64,000 nt of DNA from Adenophora triphylla var. japonica (GCA_022495995.1 JAFEMH010005410.1:62001-126000); one strand, 5' to 3'; counted from the stretch's first letter, positions 32,106-43,789 are shown. Notes: generated by a model not told the origin, from the letters alone. Made by a program: numbers and translations.

Positions 32106-32554
32106 AGCCGCAACAGTGGCGTAGTTAAGGTATGTAGTCCTATTGTTACCGCAGATGTTTTCATGTCTGTTCATGCCCCTATTGAGTCCAAGGTGAAGGA
32201 TGAAGTCCGAATTAATTGATTTGTTGCAAAATCGAATTTTGTATGGGGCGATATTTTTGTTGATAATTTTATTATGATTGATCATGGAGAAGATGGGGAA
32301 GCAGATCGGCCGAGAGATAATGGGATTGATACGGAAGATAGTATAATGTTTCTGGAGGAAATTTTCATGCCTATATTTATGCTTCGTTGTCAAATTTATT
32401 CCAAATATTTGTTTCATTGGGACGGAAAAGTATTAATTTTTTTTCCAAGGACGAGAAAAGCATTGATTTATTCAAAGTATTTGTTCTTCTGGGGCGGATC
32501 TTGCCAAACATCGGATGAGAACTCGGGGTCGAGTTCTTTTGAAGAATGGGTGAC

Positions 32555-33034
32555 TGATGTAGGAGAAACTGAGGAAGGAATCTGCACCAAGGAAGGATAT
32601 TTGACGAAGTCAAATATATTAATTATTTTTGTATTTTAATTAATATCTTAGGATTTAATTTGTTTTAGTTTATATTTTATTTCTTATTTTCGTCATTAAA
32701 TTTAATAGGTTGATTAGAGATAATTTTAGAGTAGATTTTGAGGAGATTTACTAGTTTTTGAGTCCTATTTAGTTACCATATAGGTTAGGAGTAATTTTAG
32801 AAGGTTTAGGATTGTTTTTCAAGTTTTATGGACACTATAAAATAAGCCTAGTGGTGTAATCCGAAAATTAGCTTTTGATAATATAATTTTGAAGAGTTTT
32901 CTCTCTTTATTTTCTGGTGGATTCCAGTTAATTTCTGATGGATTCCAGTTCATTGTGTTTGAGGATTCTTCGCTTGAAGAGTTCTTGTGATTAGTGCGCT
33001 AATCACGAAACTTATCGGCTTCCGTGCTGCGTCA
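32555..33034 (+). repeat. 3' LTR of the TRIM-like element
   Basis: 480 bp, identical to the 5' LTR except three G-to-A differences (at GGACAC, ATAAGCC and CTGATGG). It is preceded by the purine-rich GAAGAATGGGTGAC as PPT. Confidence 0.9.
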
Positions 33035-33749
33035 GATAAAAGATGAAAACTTGTGTGATAAAAGATGAAAGTTAAAGGTGTTTATTGAAAAAATCGAGCT
33101 TTTAGTTAAATTTATTTGTGTGAGCTAAAATGCGCATAACTTTTGATTTCGGATGAACCACGGAACGCACCGCATATCAAATCAAAACTCTTTTCTAGAC
33201 GGACAAAAGTCATCGGGCATAGCCCCATGACACAGGTTTTTGTAGTCATAAAGCTCGAATCTTGGCAACCAACCGAGCAACTGAATTCTTATAAATTAAT
33301 ATTAAATTTTTTAATATTATTTATAATTGTTATTTTTTATTTTCTGGATAAAGACAATATGACTGTTTAGACAGTTTTTTAATAGTTATTGTCTGAAAAG
33401 ATGTGTCATTTGAAAATCAAATTTTAAGAGTTGTGATTGATCAAATTTGAATAAACCTTTCTATATAAACAATGGTTCAGATTGTGTTCAATATACAAAA
33501 CATTCTTCATCTTCTTCCTTCCTTCGATTTCTTAAGAAAGCATTCAGACATTCGTCAGGGACAAATTCTTGTGCAAGAACTTGTTCCGAAGAGTTGTATC
33601 CTCTAGATAGACGTCCGAATCTGCAGCACAGGCGGGGGCGTAATTCTGTTTTAGGACACTGCTAAAGACATGCCTCTCTTCAAACAGTTTGCAACGTTCT
33701 ACATGTTTTTAATTGAATTTGTAGTCTGATTTTGATTTAAATTACTAAT

Positions 33750-33839
<90 letters not shown>

Positions 33840-34040
33840 TATATAATAGTAGATTGGTCCTAACACCTTTCACTCACAACATTTATTCCACTATTAACTT
33901 TTTCTCTTTTCTACATCACTTTTCTTAATTTCCGTGCAAGACAAAAACTTTGTCATTTCGGACGGGACGAAAAGAGTATAACTTATGGCTAATGTTATTT
34001 AGTTTATTATTAATTTTACATATAACAAAATTAATCTTGA
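33035..34040. other. unassigned sequence with a possible LTR-like remnant
   Basis: No gene is supported. 33455-33670 has CTATATAAAC followed by a 200-bp stretch ending GGGGGCGTAATTCTG that resembles the promoter/U5 part of an LTR, but no second copy is present. Confidence 0.3.
33754..33839. repeat. (TTA)n microsatellite
   Basis: About 28 uninterrupted TTA units. Confidence 0.98.
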
Positions 34041-34048
34041 CCGCACAC

Positions 34049-35556
34049 TAGGGGTGACTAGGGGTGTCAGCGATTCGGTTTAAATCGCGGTTTGAGACCG
34101 AATCGAACCAAACTACGTGGTTTGATTTGATTTTTATACCTTAGCGGTTCAGCTCGGTATCAAAAATCTATAAACCATGCGGTTAGGTTTGGTTTGTGGT
34201 CTGACTCCTCCAAACCGAACCAAACCGAACCATTTCGAGCTGAACCGTCAAATCGAACCACGGAGCTGAACCGCCAAATCGAATCACCGAGCTGAACCGC
34301 CCAAACCGTCATATTAACCGTTGATTATTGAAGATATTAACTAATTTACTCTGAAATGGGTTATATAGATTTGATCTTAAATAAGTATATGGAATGTGTG
34401 CCCTGTAGTTTGAATGAGATATTTAAATCTGATCTAAAATGTATAAGTATATTCTATAGCAGTGTATTTCTTTCGATACAAAAATAATTTTACTCTAAAA
34501 TGGTTACTGAATTTGAGTCATCTACCGATAGTTTCAGAGCATATATCGAGAGTGATGAGGATATCACCTAACTCGTATCACCATCCAAATAACTATCTGC
34601 AAATAAGCAACCTTGTTCTCCACACAAGCAAGTATGTTGATTTGCAGTAGGTGGTTAGATGGTGATATGTGTAATAGTCCCTCCGTCCCATAAATGTCAT
34701 ATTCATATTGTTTTCCACACCAGCAACCTTGTTCTCCAGACCAGCAAGTATGCTGATTTTACTCTGAAATGGTTACTGGATTTTAGTGGTCAAAACTTTT
34801 GTAGTTTCTTTGGATTCATATTCATATTGTTCAAATCTGATTTCTGCATCAGCTAGAGCAAGTTGAAATGAAAAAACCTTTGTCATTCATTCAATTCCAT
34901 AATTCATTATTCATTCAGGTTTAATATTTTGTGTAATGTAAATGCAATTGCAAATTCTAGATGGGCAAACTGAAATCTTTTAGTAACTGAAGTCTTATTT
35001 CTGAGGCACAATGATAATGATTTGTCAAACTTCTGTTAGTGTAGGTTCTTATTTTGGTTCACTTGGTATGGCATTTGCTTGCAGACTATCCTTGCTTTAT
35101 TTGATTATTTCTGAGGCACAATGATAATGATTTGTCAAACTGCTGTTATTTCTTGCTAAATGCTCCTCTTAGATCAGTCAGCAGTATGATGTGTATGAGT
35201 ATGTATTTTGATCTTGTAACAAAAAAATTGGGATTAAACCAGTTGATGCTTTTTTCTATGGTTTTGTAATTTAAGTTTTAAAGTGATTTTGTAATTTTAA
35301 TGTCTTTTACATAAATAGGTAACATTTGGAGTTTGGACAGGTTTGTGGTTCGAACCGCAGTCTAGACCGCAGTTCGGACCGCGGTTTGAACCGCTTAATG
35401 GAACCGCGGTTTGAGACCAAGTCGAACCAAACCGAGGTGGTTTGGTTTGGTTCGGTTTGAAATTTTTCATGGTTCGATTTGATTTGAAATTTTTTCAAAT
35501 TGAGTACTAACGGTTTGATCTCTAAATTTGTCCAAACCAAACCATTTACCCCCCTA
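34049..35556. mobile_element. hAT non-autonomous element, 1508 bp
   Basis: Ends TAGGGGTGACTAGGGGTG and (reverse) TAGGGGGGTAAATGG, flanked by an exact 8-bp duplication CCGCACAC (34041-34048 and 35557-35564). Subterminal GGTTTGAGACCGAA-type motifs match the 29485-30262 element. The 34330-35280 interior is unrelated to that element and contains two internal duplications (34609/34725 and 34993/35108). No transposase was found. Confidence 0.9.
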
Positions 35557-36751
35557 CCGCACACTATCAAATCTATACTATAGTATATTAAAGTAGGCCA
35601 AACTTCATTAGGTGTTGCCACATAAGACTCAAAATGTGATTCTTGCATTCTCATGCTTCCAACTCATCCAACCTTTGATTTCTATGTGATGATTCGTATC
35701 CGCCCTAATAGCTAATAATATTCATAGTCCTTAAAAGGTATGTGAATGGGTACTATATTAAGGTGATTAGTAATAGTTAATTTAAAGAAGTCTAATATTT
35801 CTAATGTGTTAATACTAAGTAAAAGTGATTAGTTAAAAGTAATAGATATTAACTTTAAATATTTGAATGTTTACATATTACTAGGAAGAAGTATGATGAT
35901 TTTCATTTGATGATCACTACATATGAAAAGAAGAAGTATATAACATAGATAGAGATAATATATATACTAGAGGTTGACACTAGATAAGGCTCACAATTAA
36001 ATTCAACATTTACTACAAATCATCAAGATAGTCTTTAGGAATTCATGAACGGAAGATTGTTGATATATTCAATATTTGGTATACTACAAACGTTAAGAAT
36101 ATGTAGAATCATTACATTAGTTCATCATTATGTTCATTAGTAACATGCATATGAAAATTCAAAAGACACACCAAAGTAAATTCACTCTTGCTAGCAATTA
36201 CTAATTTAAGTTAAAATATTAAAAACCTTCAAGAAACCCTCCCCTCAAACTTGATCCCCTCACACTTGATCAAGGTAAGATTTTCCAAATTATAAGAATT
36301 TTCAACTTTATTTGTAGTAGTCGATTTGTTTGTTGATTAGAATTTTTGATAATCTTTATCAAATGAGTTTAGTTTGTATTTTGTATGCATATAACAGTTT
36401 CATGGAATTGAACTTGAGGCAAGTTACTACATAATCTAGCATTTCGTACGTGTTTTCAAGGTAAGTTCTTCTCATTTTCTACTTTTTATATATATATATA
36501 TAACATTACATGTTTATGCTTTCATTTTTCTACTTTTTTATATATCATGAAATGTTTATGTTTTTATACATGTTGTGAGGATGGTGTTTGAAGGTGTGAT
36601 TGCAAAAATCAAGTGAATTATTATGATATTAAAATAAACTGCATAATTAATGTTGGCTTGATGGTAATGATTTTTCATATAGCATACTTATATTATTGAC
36701 AAATAAACCGAGAGACAACAAACAAACTCGAAAGGGGAAAGTACATTTGTT

Positions 36752-37042
36752 TTGATGAATCTTCTTGGATCAAGAATCAAGCCGCAAATTTTTAATTTAT
36801 TTATTTATCTTCTTCATTCATTAATTATTTGTTTAGGTTCCCCCTCTTATCCTAATTCCTCTCTCCATGTTTATGATTTTTTTATACGTATACTTTTAGA
36901 GAATATTAAAAACGTTGTTAATTTGGTAATTGGAGGTGATATGAAAGATGGAAAAAGAAAGCATACAATTGAGCATCTTAGCGGATCAATAGTTGGTCAC
37001 GCTACTGAAACTTTGAGATTTATACCATGGAACATTAGGTAA
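36752..37042 (+). CDS. possible captured exon inside the Helitron, unknown
   Basis: A 96-codon frame whose better part starts after a candidate 3' splice site (GTTTAG at about 36832) and reads HVYDFFIRILLENIKN and later DGKRKHTIEHLSGSIVGHA. It ends at AACATTAG followed by GTAAGT (about 37039), a good donor. A candidate acceptor CAATGCAG lies at 37587-37594, and joining gives only three more codons before a stop. I do not recognise the product. Helitrons often carry host gene fragments, so this may be one; it could also be a chance frame in AT-rich DNA. Confidence 0.3.
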   Translation: MMNLLGSRIKPQIFNLFIYLLHSLIICLGSPSYPNSSLHVYDFFIRILLENIKNVVNLVIGGDMKDGKRKHTIEHLSGSIVGHATETLRFIPWNIR

Positions 37043-37190
37043 GTATTCATTTCTTATTATTGTATTTTTCATATTGTCATTTTTTTTTGTTTTTTTACTC
37101 ATTCCAACCCATAAAACAATATTCACATTTATTTAGAAATAAATTTGATTAAACTTTGAGCAATATTTTAAGTTAATTTATTTTATGGTA

Positions 37191-37299
37191 CTCCCTTTGT
37201 CCCAAAAAAAAGTTCATTTTTTTTTTCAAATTTACTCTTGATCAATTATAAGTAAAATTGAAAGTTGTTTAGACATTTATATTGGGACAAAGAAAATAA
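37191..37299. mobile_element. short Stowaway-like MITE inside the Helitron
   Basis: CTCCCTTTGTCCCAA at the left and (reverse) TTATTTTCTTTGTCCCAA at the right, flanked by TA (37189-37190 and 37300-37301). Confidence 0.5.
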
Positions 37300-39236
37300 T
37301 ACTTTCAATGGGTGTATCAATAATAAGTTTTAAAATTTCATTTCAGTCATTAGTTTTTTCTTTAATTAAAGTTTAATCAAATCGAACACATAAGAAGGGT
37401 GTTTGTTTTACGTAGGCAGAGGATGTATGTTGTTAATTTTGGATTGGCTATTAATATTAATTATTGTATAAATTCTTTAATCTTGAATGATGTTTTCATT
37501 TTTTTTTTTGGATGTGTGTAGAAATTATGTTATTCTTTGCTTATGATTAATTTGTGCACTTTTGTTTCATTAATGTTATTGTTTTCTCAATGCAGGTATA
37601 GATTTTGAGCTTTGTAATCCTTCATTGTCAAAGCAACTTCAATGTAAAAAATAATCGTCCGTTAAATAAAGCTAGAAGGCGATAGAGGAAGAATAATAAT
37701 AAAGACTCAGTATGAGACATAATAAAGTGTATATGTGTATATAAATATTTCTACCATTGCAAATATAATATTTTTTTCTATTTAATTGAATCGAATTTTT
37801 TTATTAAATTTTTTGTATTTCTTTGATTTTATTTTTATTTATTTATTGTAATGATTATATTACGTACACTTTAATATCTTCTATGTATTCAGTGTTGCAG
37901 ATTTTGCATCAAGAATGTCACAATATTTCATCATCAAACTTTAGCAATCTCAAAATAATCCCCAACGACATTGACCTAGAAAAAATGAAGAAGAGAAAGG
38001 TGGAAAAAAAAAAGTAGATAAGGGAAAAACGTTTAGATGGAACGTATATGATTGTCCCCTTAATGGAGTATTTGTTATTGCATTGTAATTTTATTTCTTA
38101 AATTTTTAAATTAATTACTTTCATTAACTACTTTTACAATTGTATAGACAATTTACAATACTTAGTGAAATAATAAAAGTTAAATATAATTGACATATAT
38201 TGAAACTCAAGTGTGTAGCACCATCTTCATATTAAATACTTGCGTGATTTATACAATTGATATTCGATCACAATTCTAAAAGTATAATTGGTATTAAAAG
38301 ATAATGATTTCTTAGTAATAGGGACACTAAATATATTTTGGGATAAAATTAATCTTCTACAATAACAATCATTAAGAGACATAGTAATAAATAATATCTA
38401 TATATTCAAACTTTGAGTCGTTTTTCATTTGAGAAATGTTTTAAAAAGGTTGACTGTTAGAAAATGCATAAATATATTGCTATCCATTTTCAAACTTTTA
38501 GCTTTGCAATTATATAATAAAATATGAAAAAATGAAAAAGAAAATATTGGTATAGTGTTTTTTTATTAATTCACTTTGAAACACAATTTCACTAAAATCA
38601 TCATTTATTTTAAAATAAAGAAGTACTAATCAATTTACAATAATAGATGGTAGAATAGGAAAGATTGGGCAAGTTCATAGCCATTAATTTGATGCATGCA
38701 TACATCTAATTAATGAGAATAAATTTACGTAACATAATGCTTATAATTTAGATGGAGTTACAGAATTTGAATGTTTGTGTTTGATTTAAAGAATGTAATG
38801 TTCATTGAATCACATTCATTATTGTTTAACCTCACTAATGATGACTAGATTCAAAATAGTTTAATTTTCAAAGATATTAAAAACAAAATTTCAATACCAA
38901 TATTTAATAATGAAATACATTTTCATAGATTTTAGTTTCATAATAATATTAAAAAAAGTGATGTTTATTTCTTTTGTTGAAATAATTAGCTTCATTATTT
39001 AACAATAACATTTCATAAAAATTAATATTTATGATTTGATATTTTGCGTATTTTTTATCGAATTGTACTGTCTTACGTAACTAATATCTAATATCATTAT
39101 AAGTTGTTTTGAAAATATGAAGAGTTTAAGTCATATTTCATTTATAGATGATAAATGTGCTAATTAATAAATTGCAATAATATTTTATATGCATTAGTCT
39201 ATTTAATTAGCTAATTAATAAATATTCATGTCAGAT

Positions 39237-39253
39237 CCCGTGCGGAGCACGGG
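39237..39253 (+). other. Helitron 3' hairpin
   Basis: CCCGTGC GGA GCACGGG, a 7-bp stem with a 3-base loop, placed 7 bases before the terminal CTAG. This is the standard Helitron terminator position. Confidence 0.9.
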
Positions 39254-39580
39254 CATCACCCTAGTAAAGAGAATGTGATCACTTATCGATGGTTGCAGCA
39301 GGGGAGGAGCTATCCCATATTCAATTTAGGAATGCATCTAGACTATAATTTGAATGCATTACAGCATTTTGTTTTATAATTAATTGTTGGTATCAATTAA
39401 ATTTAAAGTGGTTTTCCCATAAAAGTTCAATAAATTTCTGTCATTAAATACAAACTAGGTAGAACATGGTTGTATTCAAAGAATGATATTAAAATTACAA
39501 AAATATCACAAAATTTGATTTATAAAATGACGCACTATAATTGTGTTGTTGCTTTTAATTAGATTATTGCGGATCCATAA

Positions 39581-40293
39581 GACCTCCTTTATCCGTGACC
39601 TCCTTGGTAGATCATAGGAAAATGACAAAACTTTTGAAAAAAAGAAAAAAGAAATGAAGATTGGTGAAGTTTGGTGATCTAGATTGGAGAAGCAATCTAA
39701 GATTTAAGTTTGTGATCCAATTTGGGACACATGTCCACCAACCATTTGTTGGTGGATTTTTTAAAATATACTTTTTCATTTTTAACTTAAATTATTTTTA
39801 ATTATATTAAAAATTTATTAAAATAAAAAATAAAAAATATCAAAATTTTTATTTTTTTATCCTCTATAAATAGAGATCAAGTTTATTGAATTTGAAGCAC
39901 AATCTAAAATTCTCTCTTTTCTCAATTTATGTATTTGTAATTTTATTTTTGCGATGTATTTATAAAAAGTGAATTTGAATTTCAAATGTAACTTCATTTT
40001 TACATTTTTTTTATATATCGTATTTTTGTATAATAATTATATAAATTTAGTATTATAAAATATTTTATAAATTTATGACAAGACAAAAAATAAGAAAAAT
40101 GAGATTAATAATATATGTAATAAAAAATAAAGAATAAATGATATTTGAGTTGGGTGGGTTGGTTGAATTGGATTGTGAATAAAGTCAAAAAATGAAGAAG
40201 ATTGATTTGGATTGTAGGTGATATATGTGGAAGAGAGAGAAATAATGTTATATTGTTGAATTAAATTGGATTGAGTTGTTGATAAAGGAGGTC
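39581..40293. mobile_element. Tourist-like (PIF/Harbinger) element, 713 bp
   Basis: Perfect 13-bp terminal inverted repeats GACCTCCTTTATC, flanked by TAA (39578-39580 and 40294-40296), the TSD type of PIF/Harbinger. AT-rich interior without coding capacity. Confidence 0.75.
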
Positions 40294-40490
40294 TAATAAA
40301 TGTAGCCACTAAAATATCGTCACCTCATTTTGCATGCATATTTTTGTAAAATTATTTTGTTCCCCTTACATTGCCCAGTATTCAAATCACATCGAAGATC
40401 CTTAATACATTCTATTTCTTCCGATTAATCAATCAAAGGGCAAATATGAAGTTGATGCAACGACCGATTTACTACAACGCTATAACAGGC

Positions 40491-41360
40491 TGTTGGAACT
40501 TGTGTATGGCTTCCTTAAGACTTAACAGAAAAACTGACGGCAAAAGTAACGGAGATTGAAAAAACAAATGAAATCAAGTCGAGTCTTGTATTAAATACAA
40601 TCTCCGTAAGAGTTATTTGTCCCGCACAGGTGCTTACGGTTGAATAACAAAACTCTCGTAAGATAAAATGACTTTACTATTAGTTATAAGGAGCACTCCA
40701 ATATAACTAATCTAACGAACAACAAAATGTTTTGAACTTTGAACTTGAAAGGATTTGATGCAACAAGATGATATGATTTGGCTATGTTAATCTATCTCAC
40801 TAGAGGGTAAAGAGGCTCAAATGACTGTATGAATGAACTGAAATTCGGAGGAAAAGTATATAAAGAGAGTTAAGGGATTTGTGTCTTTTCCCTTGAAAGG
40901 ACACAACTTTCTATTTGAATTGACACCTGTTCAGAATCTGCTCGGCCGAGTCAAGGGACTCGCTCGAGTGAGCACCAAGCTGCACGGCCGAGTCAATAGA
41001 CTTGCACGGCCGTGTAATTCATACTGCCCGACCGAGCAGACATATGCCTCGCCCGAGCAAAATTGTCCAGAGACTTTGCCCAATTTCTGTGCTCTGCTCG
41101 GCCGAGTCAAGGACTCTGCTCGGCCGAGCACTTCAAACCAAATTAAATACCCTTTAACTAACTCTCGTTTAAGTTACAAAACTTTGTCATTAATTTCTCA
41201 TTCACCCGGAAATGGTTTTTGAGACATTAAATGAGTTATATAATCTACAACAAATGTAGATTACCATCTGTAACTAGTTTCGTTAACAAATAACGAACTT
41301 TCGTTAGAAATCTAGGTCAACGTTAAGTCAAACTTAACTTTCCGTTACCCATTTCCAACA
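40491..41360 (-). repeat. 3' LTR of the copia element
   Basis: 870 bp, bounded by inverted TGTTGGAA...TTCCAACA. It is followed on the right by the PPT (41361-41373; ATGTGGGGGAT on the minus strand). The TATA region on the minus strand is at 40857-40866. The left flank CAGGC (40486-40490) is the expected target copy, not checkable here. Confidence 0.9.
40941..41128. promoter_or_regulatory. array of CTCGGCCGAG-type palindromes in the copia LTR
   Basis: Eight palindromic or near-palindromic 10-mers start at 40941, 40963, 40983, 41005, 41027, 41048, 41097 and 41119, mostly 20-22 bp apart. Four are perfect (CTCGGCCGAG three times, CACGGCCGTG once). The array lies 75-260 bp upstream of the TATA region on the minus strand. 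Confidence 0.75.
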
Positions 41361-41373
41361 ATCCCCCACATGA

Positions 41374-41901
41374 ATGACAATTAATGCATGAATGCAATTT
41401 CGTCCAAAGTTTCGGCAAACTATTATTACATCGGGATAGATAGCTTGTGGCCTTGAATCTTCCCTAGTGAAATATTATCGGATATACTAGCCATTTGATA
41501 GCGAGTCGCTTTGAACCAGTGACTGTCGGATGTATACCAAGACAATAATACTCACATAATAACAGCTCTAACAATTGTTGTTCTCACGTTTTGTCCATTT
41601 CGGCCCTGGATCGTATCTCATTCATAAGCGTTCATTTAGAGGCGGCCTAATTACCTCTCGCTTATATAGGTGATTCTCACTATAAGGAGTATCATGCACT
41701 ACTCCACCCGTAGGTATAGAAATCATTAAAAGTTTTCTCAACTTATCCTTACCACTGCTGCATGTGCGTGTACTTGGATGTTCTGGGAATGAGTATTCAA
41801 CAATCTCCAGGTTGATAAACTGAGTTGTTGTTTCCAAGTAACTCTACTAGAACTTATAACTTGGTTGTCTCATTGAACCAAGGGCCTGGGATCTCCATTT
41901 C
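41374..41901 (-). other. copia 3' untranslated region
   Basis: Between the stop codon at 41902 and the PPT. It contains no further domain. One short frame (41622-41837) appears to be non-coding. Confidence 0.6.
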
Positions 41902-42079
41902 TCAAGGTTGAGTATCCGCTATAAGTTCTTTTGTTGTGGGTTTTAAACCCATTCCCCTTAACAGTTTATACAGTTGATCTCGATTTATACCTTTGGTAAA
42001 CGGATCCGCTAAGTTATCACATGACTTTACATAATCAATAGTGATAACGCCATTCTTGATCAACTTTCTAATGGTATTG

Positions 42080-42118
<39 letters not shown>

Positions 42119-42158
42119 CTATTCTGTGCTCTTTCAATTGCTGATTGACTATCGCAAT
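41902..42158 (-). pseudogene. copia RNase H, C-terminal part
   Basis: Continues the RNase H interrupted by element C. It reads DSQSAIERAQNSMYNGKSRH, then RRRHNTIRKLIKNGVITID, then KSCDNLADPFTKG, and ends with GMGLKPTTKE and a stop at 41902. These motifs are typical of the end of plant copia polyproteins. The reading frame at the right side of the insertion ends in IHC at the duplicated GCAAT, so the two parts are in phase if the insertion and one target copy are ignored. Confidence 0.9.
42154..42158. other. target site duplication GCAAT, left copy
   Basis: GCAAT precedes the terminal TG of element C. The second copy is at 60374-60378, directly after its terminal CA. Confidence 0.95.
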
Positions 42159-43627
42159 TGAAATTACCCGGGATCCGGCTCGCGCGCGGAGGGCCCCGAA
42201 GCATCTCGCATTTGTCCGCTGTTCGGGAATGTTCGCCCGGATCCGAGAGGCAGCGCATTCGCGCCCCGGCATCTGGCTTTATTCCGCTTCAGCGTTGCGT
42301 GTTGGAGGTGTCTCGCCGTTTGTTTTCGCATTTGTAGAGTCGCCACGCCGTTTTTATTAAGCCCAAAACATTGAAAAAGGGCATCAGTTTAAAGATAATT
42401 TTAAACTGTTTTTGTGTGATGAGATTTTGAGTTCGGAGGTCAGATGACTCCTCGGGAAGAGAATATTAGAATATTAGAGCTCACCCGAGTCGCCTCGCAA
42501 AACGAGTCTTTCGGATACCCCTAATATCCTTTAAATGTTGTGTGTGTGTGTGTGTGTGCTTTTTTAAAAATGCATGCTGTATCGGATGTCTACATTGTAT
42601 ACTATGTATTGAAATAGTAATGGAAGGAAGCCTTACCAATGTTGGTTCGTGTCTGTCTTCCGCTGGGGAATAGTGTTTGGGGATGGAATGATGTTCCGGC
42701 ACGGACCGAGATTGCTTCGGGAGGGGCCGGTTGTCTGCGGACAGAGTTTCGGCGTGAGCCGATGCTGCAGCCGCGTTCGGCAGAGGTTCTGGCGCGTGGG
42801 GATCGCAGTGGATCACTCGGGCAGAGGTTCGGCGTGTGTCGGGATCGCAGGAGTCACTCGGCGCAGTTTTCGCGTGGTTTGGGATCGCCGGCTTGACTCT
42901 GAAAGAGCCGGACACCGTGGAAAGACCAGCAAGGCCTCTGAGTACCACGAGGGGCCTCGTAGTACCTCGAGAGTGCCTCGGCACGCGGGAGCGTCGCGGA
43001 GCGCTCGGGAGGCTTCTGAGCACCACGAGGGGGCTCAAGGCCTCGAAAGGATCCGAAAGGGGCCGGGAATGCCTCTAAGGACTTAGAGGGGAAGCCGAAG
43101 GCCTAGGGAGGAAGAGAGAAGTGGGAGGTGTGTGAAAATGAGGAGGGGGAGCCCTCTATTTATAGTGCCGTATTGGTGCAAAGAGGTCCGTACGGACCTC
43201 CCTGGTAATCCAGACTTTTGGTTTTCCTCGATTTGAGGGAATCTGTGATGATGGGGAATATTTTGCAATTATGATGTTCCCTGTGCAATAAGGTCCGTAC
43301 GGACCAAGTTGACATGCAAAGAGGTCTGTACGGACCAACTCGCAGAGGGTAATCATTTTCCCTGGATTTGAGGGAATATTGTGGACTTTAAGAGGATTCG
43401 CAATTATTAAAGCAAAGAGGTCCGTACGGACCATTATTGCTTTTCCAATTTCCTGAAAATTCCCAAAAGGTCCTTTTGTCCCTTTTTATCCTAGAAAGGC
43501 CCCTCCCTTGGTTTGGCTGGGGGTTTTGAGAGGGTTTTGAGTGCCAGAGGTCTTCGAGACTGCGTTGATGAGTCTGCGGTGTTTCCCGTGTGTTTGAAAG
43601 GGGGTGATCCAGATTGGGGTACTTACA
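42159..43627 (-). repeat. 3' LTR of element C
   Basis: 1469 bp, TGTAAGTACCCC...GGGTAATTTCA on the minus strand. The TATA box on the minus strand is at 43154-43164 (TATAAATAGAG). Palindromes GGTCCGTACGGACC lie at 43185, 43292, 43323 (one mismatch) and 43419. A (GT)n run lies near 42539-42560, the U5 hairpin at 42491-42508 and the GAGTCGCCACGCC block at 42337-42349. Confidence 0.95.
43185..43432. promoter_or_regulatory. four GGTCCGTACGGACC palindromes in the C 3' LTR
   Basis: Starts at 43185 (extends to an 18-bp perfect palindrome 43183-43200), 43292, 43323 (GGTCTGTACGGACC) and 43419. The pair 43292/43323 is 31 bp apart. The nearest is 21 bp upstream of the TATA box on the minus strand. Confidence 0.7.
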
Positions 43628-43789
43628 GAAGCCCTCGACGACGTCACTTATGAAAGAAGGGTCGCCGATAAGATAAGTGGTCCTAACTGGATCGCGTGCC
43701 GGGAGATAAAGTGACCTGGGAGGCCAGCCACAGGACGCGGTGGTGTCCTATCGTGTGACCGCATAGGTCGCAGGCCGGACCCCGCGATA

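Larger units (their letters stand above)
31076..33034 (+). mobile_element. small non-autonomous LTR retrotransposon (TRIM-like), 1959 bp
   Basis: Two 480-bp LTRs (31076-31555 and 32555-33034) differ at three positions, all G in the first and A in the second copy. The 5-bp target duplication is GATAA (31071-31075 and 33035-33039). The PBS after the first LTR matches initiator Met-tRNA. The internal region is 999 bp with one 167-codon reading frame but no protease, RT or integrase. It is slightly larger than typical TRIMs. The near-identical LTRs point to recent insertion. Confidence 0.95.
35572..39264 (+). mobile_element. non-autonomous Helitron, 3693 bp
   Basis: It begins TCTATACTATAGTATATTA after an A (35571). 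It ends with a GC hairpin (39237-39253), CATCACC and CTAG (39261-39264), followed by T. This fits 5'-TC...CTRR-3' insertion between A and T. No Rep/helicase coding sequence is seen. The interior is AT-rich with one candidate captured exon pair (36752-37042 and 37594 on) and a small MITE. Confidence 0.85.

Noticed and set aside
34672..34700. Stowaway MITE start (CCCTCCGTCCCATAAATG) inside the hAT element
   Set aside because: No matching right end with TA duplication was found nearby.
41902..42258. Single continuous 118-codon frame as one protein
   Set aside because: Its first 30 or so codons are read from the element C LTR; only the part from 42158 leftward is copia RNase H.
42481..43086. Frames of 145-185 codons on both strands within the element C LTR
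   Set aside because: LTR sequence, GC-rich, with the matching 5' LTR frames broken differently; not conserved as protein.
43183..43200. Palindromes as transposon terminal repeats or bacterial operators
   Set aside because: They sit singly or in pairs inside LTRs and upstream of antisense genes, with no element boundaries or TSDs beside them; the genome is a plant.
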